From Ooceraea biroi (taxonomy: Eukaryota > Arthropoda > Insecta > Hymenoptera > Formicidae), in the NCBI RefSeq assembly GCF_003672135.1, contig NC_039513.1, positions 186,001 through 250,000 on the forward strand: DNA of 64,000 bases, read 5' to 3'. The position numbers and the translations under genes are program-made. Shown in pieces: positions 53,095 through 62,933 of the stretch. Below the pieces are notes generated by a model, which did no database searches, had not been told where the DNA came from, and was given only the letters and a program-made list of their open reading frames with translations. How positions within the stretch are numbered: the stretch's first letter is position 1; each line of letters begins with the position of its first letter.

Positions 53095-54060
53095 ATTATC
53101 GGGCGGTTATAAAACCTAGCAAAAGCTCGTGAGTCACCCGACTAACCTGCAGCCCGTTTGATGATATCCAGAGCCACTCCATTTCGAGCGGCTAGCGAGG
53201 TCGATGCATGACGAGTGCTATGGGCAGAAAACAAATCGTCCTGTACTCCGCAATCTTCTAGTCCCGCGCGAATCCAACGACTGATCGTTTGTACCCCTAC
53301 AGCTTTATGGGGTTTCGTGTAAGCTAGAAATAAAGCGTCGCAATCGGGTGCACGAAGACCCTCGGTGATGTTAATGTAATGTTCGAGAAGAGAGACAACG
53401 CATAGCTCTGGGCGATGTAAGAACCGGGGGAAGGTAAGTAGCGGTTGCGATCGACCGGGGGCTGACGTCTTTAAGCGATCTGGTATACGAATGATAACCT
53501 TATCAGGAGAAAAAGATATGTGCAAAATCTTAATAGCTGATATTGTTTGAGCACGCTGACCAGAGCCGAGCGCGAGGAGCAGCGTTAACTTCTTAGAAAT
53601 AGTGGCCAGCGACACGGAAGAATACGGAAATATGGTAGCTAGTTTCGCGATAACTGGTGCAGGATCCCATACGAAATCGTATCGAGGTTTCTGCGGTTTA
53701 AGAACACTCGCACCTCTACAAAAGCGCTTAATCAACGAGTGATTACCGATCATCGTAGTAGAAATGAGAGAAACTGCTGAGCGTATATTGTTCAGGGTCG
53801 AGTAGGATCCCACGTGCTGGAGCTCCTGAGACAGAAAATCCAGAACCTGGTTGACTTCTGGCGCATAGGGCGATATCTGATTCCTCTGGCAAAACATCCA
53901 CCAGCTTCGGAGAGGTCGAGTATATTGTTTAATCGTACCCGGAGAGAGTGAAGCGAGAAGTGTGTCTAGAGCTGCTGGAGGGACGGCCTGCAATTGGAAG
54001 GCCTCCCTGATAACCTCCCTGCTGCCAGGGAAAGGTTTCTCCACTCCGGGTGACGTTCCC
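53095..54060 (-). pseudogene. DIRS tyrosine recombinase, stop before the catalytic Tyr
   Basis: The frame overlaps the end of the RT/RNase H frame. It contains SPGTIKQYTRPLRSWWMFCQ, a SAM-like N-terminal core-binding region, then the catalytic domain with an Arg in ALGSGQRAQTISA and HxxR in FSAHSTRHASTSL. A TAG at 53142-53144, where the family has Trp, ends the frame after KRAAG. The same frame continues SGDSRAFARFYNRP, which holds the nucleophilic Tyr. The enzyme would insert the circular cDNA. One nonsense change thus removes the active-site Tyr. Confidence 0.8.
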
Positions 54061-56110
54061 TGAAAGGAGGTGATAGTAAAAATCGCGAAGGTGGTAAAAT
54101 TATAGGATCAGAAGCCAGGAGATTAAGAAACATCGGGAACCACGATTGGGCAGGCCACCAGGGCACAACTACAACTCCTGTGGCTTCCTCATCGAGTATC
54201 CTACGCAATACCCTGGGGATCAGCACAAAGGAAGGGAAGGCATAAAAATAAAATTGATGCCAAGACAAGGTGAACGCGTCAACCGCCCAAGACCCGGGAT
54301 CAGGGAACCAAGAGGCGTAAACCGAGTGTTTAGTGTTTGCCACTGATGCAAACAAGTCTATATCGAAGGGACCAAAGTCTCTGTCAATTCGCTTAAACGC
54401 CTGACTAGATAATGACCACTTAGTATCGGTATCCGGGACTCTCGATTCCGTATCTGCAATAACATTGTCGACAGAAGCGATATATGAAGCGAAGAGATAA
54501 AGATTGCGCTCCTCGCACCATTTCCAAATGTCTCGAGCGATATCGGACAGGAGTAGATACTGAACTGAGCCAAATTTATTTATGTATGCTATGGCAGTAG
54601 TGTTGTTTAAACGAAGAAGGATGTTGCAAGCCCGGAGATCCGTCGCAAAGCATCTCAAAGCATAAAATGCGGCCAACAATTCGAGCGCATTAATGTGGAG
54701 GGTCCTAGTGTCGGCTGTCCACCAGCCGTGTGTACGCTGGTCTCCACATGCAGCACCCCAGCCAGTTAGAGATGCATCGGAAAATATTTCACGGGCGTAA
54801 GCGCTCAAACGGATTGTATTATTCTGATTTTTGTCAGAAAAAATCCGAAGCCACCAATCGAAGTCTTCTTTAAGGAAAACTGGAATTGACATCTGCTGGT
54901 CAAAATCCCCAGTGTGGGCCTCCAGAGCCAAAAACTTCTGTCGCCCAAACCTCTTTGTATATAGAAGTCCATACAGAACTGCAGGACAGACAGATGTGAG
55001 TGAACCAAGGATGCTTGCGAATTCTTTGATAGTGCACCGAGATTTACGCGACATGTTCAGTATTAGCGTTCGAAGACGTCGCCGCCTATCAGGTGGAATA
55101 GATACCGATTGTTGAACGGAATCGAAAATGAAGCCTAAATATTTGCGTTTGGAAGAGGGTACGAGCTCCGATTTAGAATAATTGATGAGAAAGCCCAGAG
55201 ACGAGAGTAAGTCCAGTGTTTCACGAACATTCTTCTGGCAACTCTCCTTTGAATCTCCTAAGAGCAGAAAATCGTCGAGGTATACGACAGACGGAAACCC
55301 CTTTGCTCGCAACACTCTGACCACGGGGCGCACAATCTTCGTAAAGATGTAAGGCGCCGTGGATAGGCCAAAAGGCAGAGACGTAAACTCGTAGACTATA
55401 TTTCGCCATCGGAAGCGAAGGAATCGTTTATGGGAAGGATGCACCGGAACCAGCAAATACGCGTCCTCAAGATCCACCGAAGCCATCCAAGAGTTCGGTG
55501 TCATGAGACTAACAACAGTCCGCCAATCCTCCATTTTGAAATGAGGAGAGATATACTCATTGAGATCACGCAAGTTTAAAATAAACCGCATACCGCCTGA
55601 TGATTTCGGAATCAAGAAAAAAGATGACAAAAATTGGCCCGCGGTAGGTTCAGCAATAACTAGAGCCCCTTTCCGGCAGAGACGCTCGATCTCTGCTGTG
55701 CAGTGAGCCGCCTCTCTCACGGAGAAGGCTGACTCCCGCAGGAAAGGGCGAGGTGGGGGAAGCCGAGAAAAAGGGATCTTGTACCCGGTGATAGCTTCTA
55801 ATACCTGGGGGTTGGAGGTTATCTCTCGCCAACTGCTCGCGAATCCGGCTAAGCGGCCTGCTGACCGTTTCGGGTTTAGCGCCGAGTCCGCGTTCGGGAA
55901 CGGAACGCCGATCTCCTGGAGTGGCTCAACCTGGAGTGGTGCTGGCCCCTCCTCGCGCGATGAGCCGAAGACGTCTAACGAGGAGGGAACTTCCTGTTTT
56001 CCGACTGCTGTTGGCGTTGCTGTACCTCTCGAAGCGGTAAGTTCATCTGTTTCGGGCGATGCGGTGCGGGCTGTCGGGCTTGCTGCGATTGAGGTATTTT
56101 TCGCGCCATC
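53966..56110 (-). CDS. pol: DIRS reverse transcriptase and RNase H polyprotein
   Basis: The frame is open for about 715 codons from 56110 to 53966; a clear ATG at the start is not evident. The upstream part has GRLAGFASSWREITSNPQVL and ITGYKIPFSRLPPP, typical ahead of DIRS RTs. The RT shows FFLIPKSSGGMRFILNLRDL, SVDLEDAYLLVPV and the catalytic VVYLDDFLLLG. RNase H follows with IFSDASLTGWGAAC, HINALELLAAFYA and VDNVIADTESR. The end has FDIDLFASVANTKHSVYASW and WAVDAFTLSWHQFYFYAFPS, the conserved DIRS C-terminal block. It makes double-stranded circular cDNA. No stop interrupts it, though RNase H NNTTA stands where many relatives have an Asp (DN), perhaps damage. Confidence 0.85.
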   Translation of the reverse strand, partial: DGAKNTSIAASPTARTASPETDELTASRGTATPTAVGKQEVPSSLDVFGSSREEGPAPLQVEPLQEIGVPFPNADSALNPKRSAGRLAGFASSWREITSNPQVLEAITGYKIPFSRLPPPRPFLRESAFSVREAAHCTAEIERLCRKGALVIAEPTAGQFLSSFFLIPKSSGGMRFILNLRDLNEYISPHFKMEDWRTVVSLMTPNSWMASVDLEDAYLLVPVHPSHKRFLRFRWRNIVYEFTSLPFGLSTAPYIFTKIVRPVVRVLRAKGFPSVVYLDDFLLLGDSKESCQKNVRETLDLLSSLGFLINYSKSELVPSSKRKYLGFIFDSVQQSVSIPPDRRRRLRTLILNMSRKSRCTIKEFASILGSLTSVCPAVLYGLLYTKRFGRQKFLALEAHTGDFDQQMSIPVFLKEDFDWWLRIFSDKNQNNTIRLSAYAREIFSDASLTGWGAACGDQRTHGWWTADTRTLHINALELLAAFYALRCFATDLRACNILLRLNNTTAIAYINKFGSVQYLLLSDIARDIWKWCEERNLYLFASYIASVDNVIADTESRVPDTDTKWSLSSQAFKRIDRDFGPFDIDLFASVANTKHSVYASWFPDPGSWAVDAFTLSWHQFYFYAFPSFVLIPRVLRRILDEEATGVVVVPWWPAQSWFPMFLNLLASDPIILPPSRFLLSPPFRERHPEWRNLSLAAGRLSGRPSNCRPSLQQL

Positions 56111-56179
56111 TTACGAGCAACCTTCTCGACGGACTGAGCAGCCTCAACGTCTTGTGCGAAATTGCTTCCAAACAGACTG

Positions 56180-57247
56180 TCATCGATGGGAGCCGAGTCC
56201 GAGGCCGTTTTCCCCCAAAAAATTCAGCGACGGAACAATAAATGCCCGCCTCATTTGCGAAAGCCGAAAATGGTGGTCAGCGAGCAAATGCATCCCTTCC
56301 GCAATTTTAGCAACTGCGGCCTTTCCATCCGGCGACGCCAAGAGACCCTCAATTTTGGAAAGGTCGGACAAGCCGCTGCCAAGGGCGTTCAGTGACGCTC
56401 CCACCTGCGCCTGGGCCTTCATTTGATGTTTGTCCCGGGTGAGAACTGTAGCGGCCAGATTCGGAAGAATTTCCTTATTTAGGCATGGAGGGCGAAGAAA
56501 GGCCACATCTTCTTTCGGTTCGTGCTTCACGAGGAGATCAGATTTCAGCTCCTCCGTAAGACCGGAACGAGCTTCACTTCTGAGGGTGTTTAAGATAACG
56601 GGCAACCACGACGTCGCAGCGGGCGGTTGTGACTGTTCCTTGAACAGATCCTGAAGCAACCCGTAGGACTCAGAAGCAGGTACCGCAGGCGTATCAGGTT
56701 TAACCACCTCCGTGACCACCGGATCGGGAAAGGAGACCACCTGCGATTCTCCAGCATGAGGAGAAGGACTACTTACTGCAACAGAAGAGACGAAATATAG
56801 TAGGAATGAGCAGTTGGTTATGTCATTTCCCGAAAACATCACGTTACCAAGGGAAGAAGACATACCTAGGTCGCCGCCCCGGCTGTCCAAAGCCGTCTGC
56901 TCGTCTACATTTCGCTCAACAGGGACAGAGGCCTCGCCGGGCATGTCCGCTGCAATGTCCGCGCACGGGACGTGACTCGTCAGTCGTGGAATATCCCCCG
57001 ACGTCTCGCCGGATGTCGGAGGGATACGATACTGGAAGCGCGTAAACAAGTCGCTCAGGGCTTGGAAAAAACGATCCCGAGATGAAGAGCGGCGCACAGG
57101 CAAATCCCGCGACGAGTCACTCAACGGTTCCCTCGTGTAGGAGAGGTTAGAACGTGATCGCGATCTCCTATTATGACGTTTTGTGCGATGCTCGCGCCTG
57201 CTTCTCCTTGACGAGCTGGATGAACGATGACTCTTGTACTTCGGCAT
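56180..57247 (-). CDS. gag: DIRS gag-like protein
   Basis: The likely start is the Met at 57247 (MPKYKSHRSSSSSRRSRREH); an upstream in-frame Met at 57283 is also possible. The first 60 residues are Arg/Ser-rich and very basic, suited to RNA binding. A middle acidic, Pro-rich part follows, then a helical C-terminal region (EELKSDLLVKHEPKEDVAFL, LNALGSGLSDLSKIEGLLAS, LADHHFRLSQMRRAFIV) of the type seen in DIRS gags. It is separated from the RT/RNase H frame by a short gap. It presumably coats the element RNA. Confidence 0.7.
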   Translation of the reverse strand: MPKYKSHRSSSSSRRSRREHRTKRHNRRSRSRSNLSYTREPLSDSSRDLPVRRSSSRDRFFQALSDLFTRFQYRIPPTSGETSGDIPRLTSHVPCADIAADMPGEASVPVERNVDEQTALDSRGGDLGMSSSLGNVMFSGNDITNCSFLLYFVSSVAVSSPSPHAGESQVVSFPDPVVTEVVKPDTPAVPASESYGLLQDLFKEQSQPPAATSWLPVILNTLRSEARSGLTEELKSDLLVKHEPKEDVAFLRPPCLNKEILPNLAATVLTRDKHQMKAQAQVGASLNALGSGLSDLSKIEGLLASPDGKAAVAKIAEGMHLLADHHFRLSQMRRAFIVPSLNFLGENGLGLGSHR

Positions 57248-57490
57248 GACTAGCACAATGTGAAAGCACACGAAAATACACAAGCGAAAGAACTAAAGTG
57301 TGAACTCAGTTGTAATCTGCGAGAACAGAAAACATAATGAGGTTCCGGGCGCGCACAGCGCCGCGGGCCGCGCGTGGCGCGGCGGGCGTGGGCGCGATTT
57401 TTGTTTTACTATGAACTCTGTTGGAAATGAAGTCAAGAAAGCATGACTACATAATATTTCCATCCGGACGAGACACCATGGCATAATCCC

Positions 57491-57775
57491 ATAGCCATAA
57501 ACATAATTCGATGAAGCCTATAACAGCGTTCACCTGCAAATACCATTCTGTACGACGAACGGAGCAGCTTTGTCAGAAAACTCGACTAATTTTCCGAGAA
57601 ATACTGAATTTGTTCTTTTTCATCTAAATTCTACTATCTCTTTACTATTATTAAGACGAGACAAGAGAAAGAAGAATTTAATAATTTGCTATCCTATATA
57701 TTTTCCTTTATTATACAATGAAAAATGATATTACTATAGATGCACCGAACAATGTGAAAATACCGATATGTGCTA
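57491..57775. other. Short stretch without a gene
   Basis: Nothing recognisable lies between the DIRS right end and the pogo-like element. Confidence 0.4.
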
Positions 57776-57777
57776 TA

Positions 57778-59059
57778 GGGTAAAGCGGGGTAATTTGAAT
57801 AATTTCGAACTTTTAAAACAATTTGTTGAGAAATAATAGTTTTATCCTTACATTGAACATGTAGCAGGAAACTCATATGTTTAAGGAATATTTATCCAAT
57901 ATATGAAAATTTATTCTTTAAATCTTGAGGCGTAATGCCATTATCCGATTTACCCCTACAATTTTAATAAAGAACGATTTTGAAGGGCAATTTGGATATC
58001 TTAAGGAGTAATTTGAATAACACTGAAAATGAACATTAATATTACAATAAAAACGAAATCTTTTATTTAATATTGTTCTTTAAACATTGAATTATACTTT
58101 CCAGATCCAATTGAACATAAATTAGAAAAACACTAAATAGTTATGTTAGTCTCATATAACATTTCAAGTACAACAAACATAAATAAAGTTTTTACCATTG
58201 ATTGTTTAACATTACAATAAAAAAAACCTTATATTTATCTATTATGCTTTAAATATTAAATTAAATTTTTCAGACAAAATTAGAACAAAAATAGAACAAT
58301 TAACAAGAGAAAAAAATAATCATGTTAGTGTCATATCAAAAACTCATGTACATGTATGAAATGTTAGGAACTTCATTTTCACCACATATTTGTCTTTGTT
58401 TAGATTGGACCGTTCTGTACAAACTCATGTATGGAACGTGAAATAATTGTGCAGCTCTTAAAACGGATACCACACCATCAGTAACAGCTTTAACGACTTG
58501 TTCCATGCTCTCTTTACTCCCAATCAGTCGAGTATTATTTTTTAAAAATGTCTTACCATCTGAAATAATGAAATGTGTCTAAAAATAGCTATAATATAAA
58601 TAGTAGAGAACTGAATGCGTTATCCAAATTGCCCCATAAAAAATGATCCAAATTTCCCCGTACGTCGATATAAAAATATCGTAATACAGTACTACAACAA
58701 CTCAACAAACTGCACCATTAGTCAACGTAATGATCGCTAATATATGTGGGAAACATTTTTAGGTTATATTGTTTTCATAGCTTTTACGTAGATTTCATAA
58801 AAGCTTAAGACAGCAGAATATATTCTTATAAACTACAATAAAAACAGAATTTCTCTGCCTACCTTGCTTAATGTAAAATGTTTCACAGACCTTCAGATTC
58901 ACAGATATACTTTGAAACTTATATGAATATCTAGACTACAGTATCTTCTTTGTTGTTAACCTTAAACATCCAACATGGCGTCTTATGTTTCTCTGAAATT
59001 CTCGTAAATGCTTACTATTATTCAAATTTCCCCGCTATTCAAATTACCCCGCTGTACCC
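57778..59059 (-). mobile_element. Pogo/Tigger-like element, internally deleted
   Basis: GGGTAAAGCGGGGTAATTTG and the complement of GGGTACAGCGGGGTAATTTG are the ends, each beside TA. The end motif GGGGTAATTTGAATAA recurs in variants within the terminal 100 bp. Inside on the minus strand (about 58565-58370) a frame reads KNNTRLIGSKESMEQVVKAV, VSVLRAAQLFHVPYMSLYRT, a Psq-type helix-turn-helix like the N-terminus of pogo transposases. The catalytic domain is absent, so the element is non-autonomous. Confidence 0.75.
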
Positions 59060-59061
59060 TA

Positions 59062-59499
59062 CTTAAAACACATTTCACGAAATAAGTAAATTGAGTGTAA
59101 TAAAGAAAATATAGAGATATATTTCGCTCTCCAGGTATGTAAGCGCAAGCGCAATAGGGAGCTACACTTTCTCGATGCCTCAGTCGAGCTCGAGCCACCG
59201 AGCTATATAAATCGATGTAAAACAGTACGGTAACGGCATGTGCACGTGTCCCTGGCTGCGTCTCTTGTTAATTACTCATCTTTCATTCATCCGCTTGTTC
59301 TTCAAATGACGTATATAATTTATTCTTTTACTACATATTAATGGCATTGAGATATACATGCTTATTTAATTATATCATAACACTAAATCGATATTTTCTA
59401 AATTTTTCAGTGCAGAATATTAAAACTATTATAATTTTTAATTTAAATATATAAACAAAATAATTTATAATCTATCTATCTATCTATATATATATATAT
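59062..59499. other. AT-rich stretch ending in a (CTAT)n(TA)n microsatellite
   Basis: No gene is seen. The microsatellite at about 59468-59500 borders the next inverted-repeat element. Confidence 0.45.
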
Positions 59500-60087
59500 A
59501 AGCCAAATATCACTCACTGACTCATCAACGTGAAGCCCGAACTACTGCACCTATTGACTTGAAATTTTAAGGGTATATTCCTACTATCACGTAGGTGCTC
59601 ACTAAGGGTGGATTTTCCGAAATTCCACCCCTAACGGGTGAGAAGGGGTAAAATGTGTTTTTATTTAATTCTACACATAATATCGCGGGCGAAGCCCGCG
59701 TGACGGGGGATGCTGGTGAAATATAAATGCTCGATAAACATGATGCATTTGAACATATCTTTTGCTTCTGCATTTTGACGCCACTTATAAATCTATGTTT
59801 ACATATCATTATATCAATACTTTATATAAGACGAGCTTATATATTTTTTAGAATGTTATTATATATTTCACCAGCATCCCCCGTCACGCGGGCTTCGCCC
59901 GCGATATTATGTGTAGAATTAAATAACACATTTTACCCCTTCTCACCCGTTAGGGGTGGAATTTCGGAAAACTCACCCTTAGTGAGCACCTACGTGATAG
60001 TAAGAATATACCCTTAAAATTTCAAGTCGATAGGTGCAGTAGTTCGGGCTGCACGTTGATGAGTCAGTGAGTGGTATTTGGCTTATA
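59500..60087. repeat. Foldback element with long near-perfect arms
   Basis: The left arm (AAGCCAAATATCACTCACTG, GGTGAGAAGGGGTAAAATG, GCGGGCGAAGCCCGCGTGAC) returns inverted on the right with a few changes, about 210 bp per arm. The two similar short ORFs (59567-59809 minus and 59872-60017 plus) are the two arms read alike and are not genes. The element sits in a TA/CTAT microsatellite. Confidence 0.8.
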
Positions 60088-60089
60088 TA

Positions 60090-61046
60090 CAGTGCTGGCA
60101 AAAAGTTCCGGAACGGTTAAAAATCTTGGAAAATAATGATTTAGTGGAAAAATGTTTCAAACAAAAAGCATAGGGCTTAAAAAAATCTATTAAATGATGG
60201 TATCTATTTGACCTTGGTATGACCTTGGAAAGCCCGGTCATGGTCAACATAAAAATTTTAAATGGAAACCCTTATTTTTTATTACATATTCTTGTAGCTT
60301 AGCTCGAGAGCTTTTCGAAACGCTATAATAAATTTTTTTCTCTTACGTACTTTTTGACTTATAAGGCTTGAAGGTTACACAGTACCGCCGGTAGAATTAC
60401 CCAAGGTGTACCGCGTGGAGGTTGCACGGTCGGATTTATACCTCTTTTGTGCGCGTGTGTGTGTGTATGTGCGCGCGCGCGTGCGTGTATGAGTGTGCGT
60501 GTGTGCGCGTGCGTGTATGGCGTGCGTGTGAGTGTGTGTGTGTGTGCGCGTGCGCGCGCCTGCGTGTATGAGTGTGTGTGTGTGTTCTTCATAAAATTAA
60601 CTTCACAAAAATAGTTTATACTCGTATGTACGACCAACGACAGTACACACGCATGCACACGCACACGCGCGCGCACACACACACACAAAAGAGGTATAAA
60701 TCCGACTGGGCAACCTCCATGCGGTACACCTTGAGTAATTCTAATGCCGGCGGTACTGTGTAACCTTCAAGCCTTATAAGTAAAAAAATACGTAAGAGAA
60801 AAAAAATTTATTATAGCGTTTCGAAAAGCTCTCGAGCTAAGCTACAAGAATATGTAATAAAAAATAAGGGTTTCCATTTAAAATTTTTATGTTGACCATG
60901 ACCGGGCTTTCCAAGGTCATACCAAGGTCAAATAGATACCATCATTTAATAGATTTTTTTAAGCCCTATGCTTTTTGTTTGAAACATTTTTCCACTAAAT
61001 TATTTTCCAAGATTTTTAATCGTTCCGGAACTTTTTGTCAGCACTG
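60090..61046. repeat. 957-bp foldback element with TA target duplication
   Basis: CAGTGCTGGCAAAAAGTTCC begins and GGAACTTTTTGTCAGCACTG ends the element, beside TA. Arms of about 350-370 bp are almost identical (for example GTCATGGTCAACATAAAAAT and its complement; CTCGAGAGCTTTTCGAAACG). The GT/GC dinucleotide tract (about 60450-60690) lies in the centre. Ends of this type with TA are found in Tc1-like elements. It lies in the TA tract beside the previous foldback element. Confidence 0.85.
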
Positions 61047-61221
61047 TATATATAAATAGATTAGATGCCATATATTAAATTACAAATTGTTAACTTCTGC
61101 ACAGCAATACCATATCATATAATTACAATACCATAAAACTTAAGTCAGCCAGGAGAGATCAATCAATAAAATAATAGTAGTTTCAACCAAACTGGCCATA
61201 TATTTGTCCGGAAAAACACAA

Positions 61222-61256
61222 CGTTTCGACCAACTTTGTGGTCCTCTTCAGGTGTA
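61222..61256 (-). ncRNA. Hammerhead-ribozyme-like core in Penelope
   Basis: On the minus strand CTGAAGA (CUGANGA box), GGACC, a short loop, TGGTC and GAAAC follow with the spacing of a hammerhead core: the box, stem II closed by GGACC/GGTC, then GAAA. Hammerhead ribozymes are known in Penelope-like element termini. I cannot verify stems I and III by eye. Confidence 0.55.
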
Positions 61257-61479
61257 CAAAATCTTTCCTCTCTAAATTAACAATACAATGAAAAAGATTG
61301 ACAAACCGTAGCAAATTGAAAATTAAAACAAACAAAAATAATAATACAAAAACTTACTTGCCAGAAAAGGAAAGATAAAACCTCAAAAATTACAAGAATA
61401 AATGACGGAGAAATATGACTTGACGGTCGTCAACAAGCAAGTGAAGGAGAAGGCCCGATACTAGACAAAACATGATCAT

Positions 61480-61870
61480 ATATACCGGGTAATCGATCGG
61501 TATCCTTCTGTAAATTAATAGAATTACTATTCCTTTTAATATAAATCATTTCCACAATCTCTCTTTTTCTCAGATGTTTCTCCTAATGAAGGATGTTAAT
61601 TTTTGACCAATCAAAATGGTGACCTTTCTCCACCCTGTGCCTGCTACCCACCGACAACTCACTAAAAGTCTTTCTAATATCGGATCTATGTTCGCTGATA
61701 CGTGTCTGGACATGCCTCTTAGTCTGTCTGACATAACAAACCTCGCAGTCTGCACAATTAATTCTATAAACAACGCTCGTTTTGTGGTCAGTGGTGAGAA
61801 CGTCCTTACCTCGTTTGATTACCCTGTCCATTCTATTAAAAATCGTAAACACAACATTCAATTTACAACG
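61480..61870 (-). pseudogene. Penelope GIY-YIG endonuclease part
   Basis: The minus-strand frame contains MDRVIKRGKDVLTTDHKTSV, then VYRINCADCEVCYVRQTKRH, where the YIG motif reads YVR, a change of a conserved Gly. HVQTRISEHRSDIRKTF and EKGHHFDWSKINILH follow, with a stop or frame change near 61583, then KREIVEMIYIKRNSNSINLQ. The layout matches the copy at 30.4 kb. The changed YIG motif suggests loss of activity. Confidence 0.8.
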
Positions 61871-62035
61871 CTTTAGAAACTTGCTAAGTAAGTCACTAAT
61901 TCCTTTGACATATGGAATAGCTAAATAACTTTTTTATCTTTATTTAAATTACCCGATCCAACGTCAACATTATCATCATTATTATCAATATTGTCTTCCT
62001 TTCTATACTTAATGTTTCTTAGCCTGTCACTTATA

Positions 62036-62931
62036 CACAGGTTGTCTAAAAAGAAACCGAACTTTTGCTCTAAAAAAACAACTACAAGAAGTATGTTTAT
62101 AAACGCGTTTATTTACTCAAAATAAGCTCCCTCTGCATCAATATAACGTTGAGAACGCGTGGCAAGCATTTCAAAGGACCTTTCTAGGTCTTGTTTTGAT
62201 ATGTCGTTCAGTACCTCGGTTACAGCGGCCTCAATGTCGGTAATATCGTTATAACGTGTCCCTTTCACTGCAATTTTTAGTTTTGGGAACAAAAAGTAGT
62301 CGCAGGGAGCCAGATCGGGCGAGTAGGGTGGACGGTCAAGCATGACAATGCCTTTTTTACCCACAAATTGACGCACAGCGATGGTCTTGTGTGAAAGTGC
62401 ATTGTCATGCAGCAGCGTCCAACTTTCCTGAGCGCGATACTCCGGCCGTATCCGTAAAATTCGGTTCTAAAGGCGTTTTAAAATTTCCAAATAATATTCC
62501 TCAGTGATATTCTGCCCACTTGGAACGACTTTGGAACGTAGTCGACGTCTTCGGACGACCACTTTTCGAATCGTCTTCAATTGACTCCCAGCCGTTCTTG
62601 AATGGAGTAAACTAGTCGTAAACTTGTGTACGAGATAGGCAATTATCTTCATATACTTCTTTTAGTAACGCAAACGTTTCAGTAAAAGTTTTCTTTAATT
62701 TCACGCAGAACTTAATGTTGGCGCGTTGCTCTATCGCGATTTTGTGACGAGGTCACGAAACATCCGTTACATTTCACATCACACAACGGACTGTTATGAA
62801 CCGAATCAAATGCTCTTGCGCACGATCAATAATATAGAGTTTAAAGTATTGAATTTTACCCACTACAATTAGATATCGCGACTAGTACTATTTCTAGAGC
62901 AAAAGTTCGGTTTCTTTTTAGACAACCTGTG
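62036..62931 (-). mobile_element. Mariner transposon relic nested in Penelope
   Basis: CACAGGTTGTCTAAAAAGAA and TTCTTTTTAGACAACCTGTG are exact inverted ends with AACCGAACTTTTGCTCTA continuing on both sides, and TA duplicated outside (62034-62035, 62932-62933). At 896 bp it is shorter than a full mariner (about 1.3 kb). Its insertion interrupts the Penelope frame right after an RDFIQRHTQ block. Confidence 0.9.
62113..62652 (-). pseudogene. Mariner transposase, shortened and broken
   Basis: The minus strand shows a helix-turn-helix end piece (about 62652-62540: LKTIRKVVVRRRRL), a gap where the first catalytic Asp should be, then a Met-started part with LDRPPYSPDLAPCDYFLFPK, which contains the last catalytic Asp, and LERSFEMLATRSQRYIDAEG, the usual mariner C-terminus. 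Frame breaks and the missing middle show it is dead. It differs in sequence from the 48-kb mariner, so two families are present. Confidence 0.8.
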
Positions 62932-62933
62932 TA

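Larger units (their letters stand above)
52318..57490 (-). mobile_element. DIRS-type tyrosine-recombinase retrotransposon
   Basis: A 5.2-kb minus-strand unit with gag-like ORF, RT/RNase H ORF and tyrosine recombinase ORF in overlapping frames. Inverted terminal repeats of about 150 bp are near identical: 52366-52515 and the complement of 57330-57485 share GTGTCTCGTCCGGATGGAAA and the GC-rich core CGCGCGGCCCGCGGCG. Inverted rather than direct repeats plus a recombinase in place of an integrase define DIRS elements. Such elements insert by recombination of a circular DNA, without target duplication. The long open frames suggest recent activity. Confidence 0.85.

Noticed and set aside
59567..60017. 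Two similar ORFs (minus and plus) that look like a conserved protein pair
   Set aside because: Their similarity is the identity of the two palindrome arms, not protein conservation.
60359..60763. His/Thr-rich ORFs near 60.5 kb
   Set aside because: They are translations of the (GT)n/(GC)n tract in the palindrome centre.
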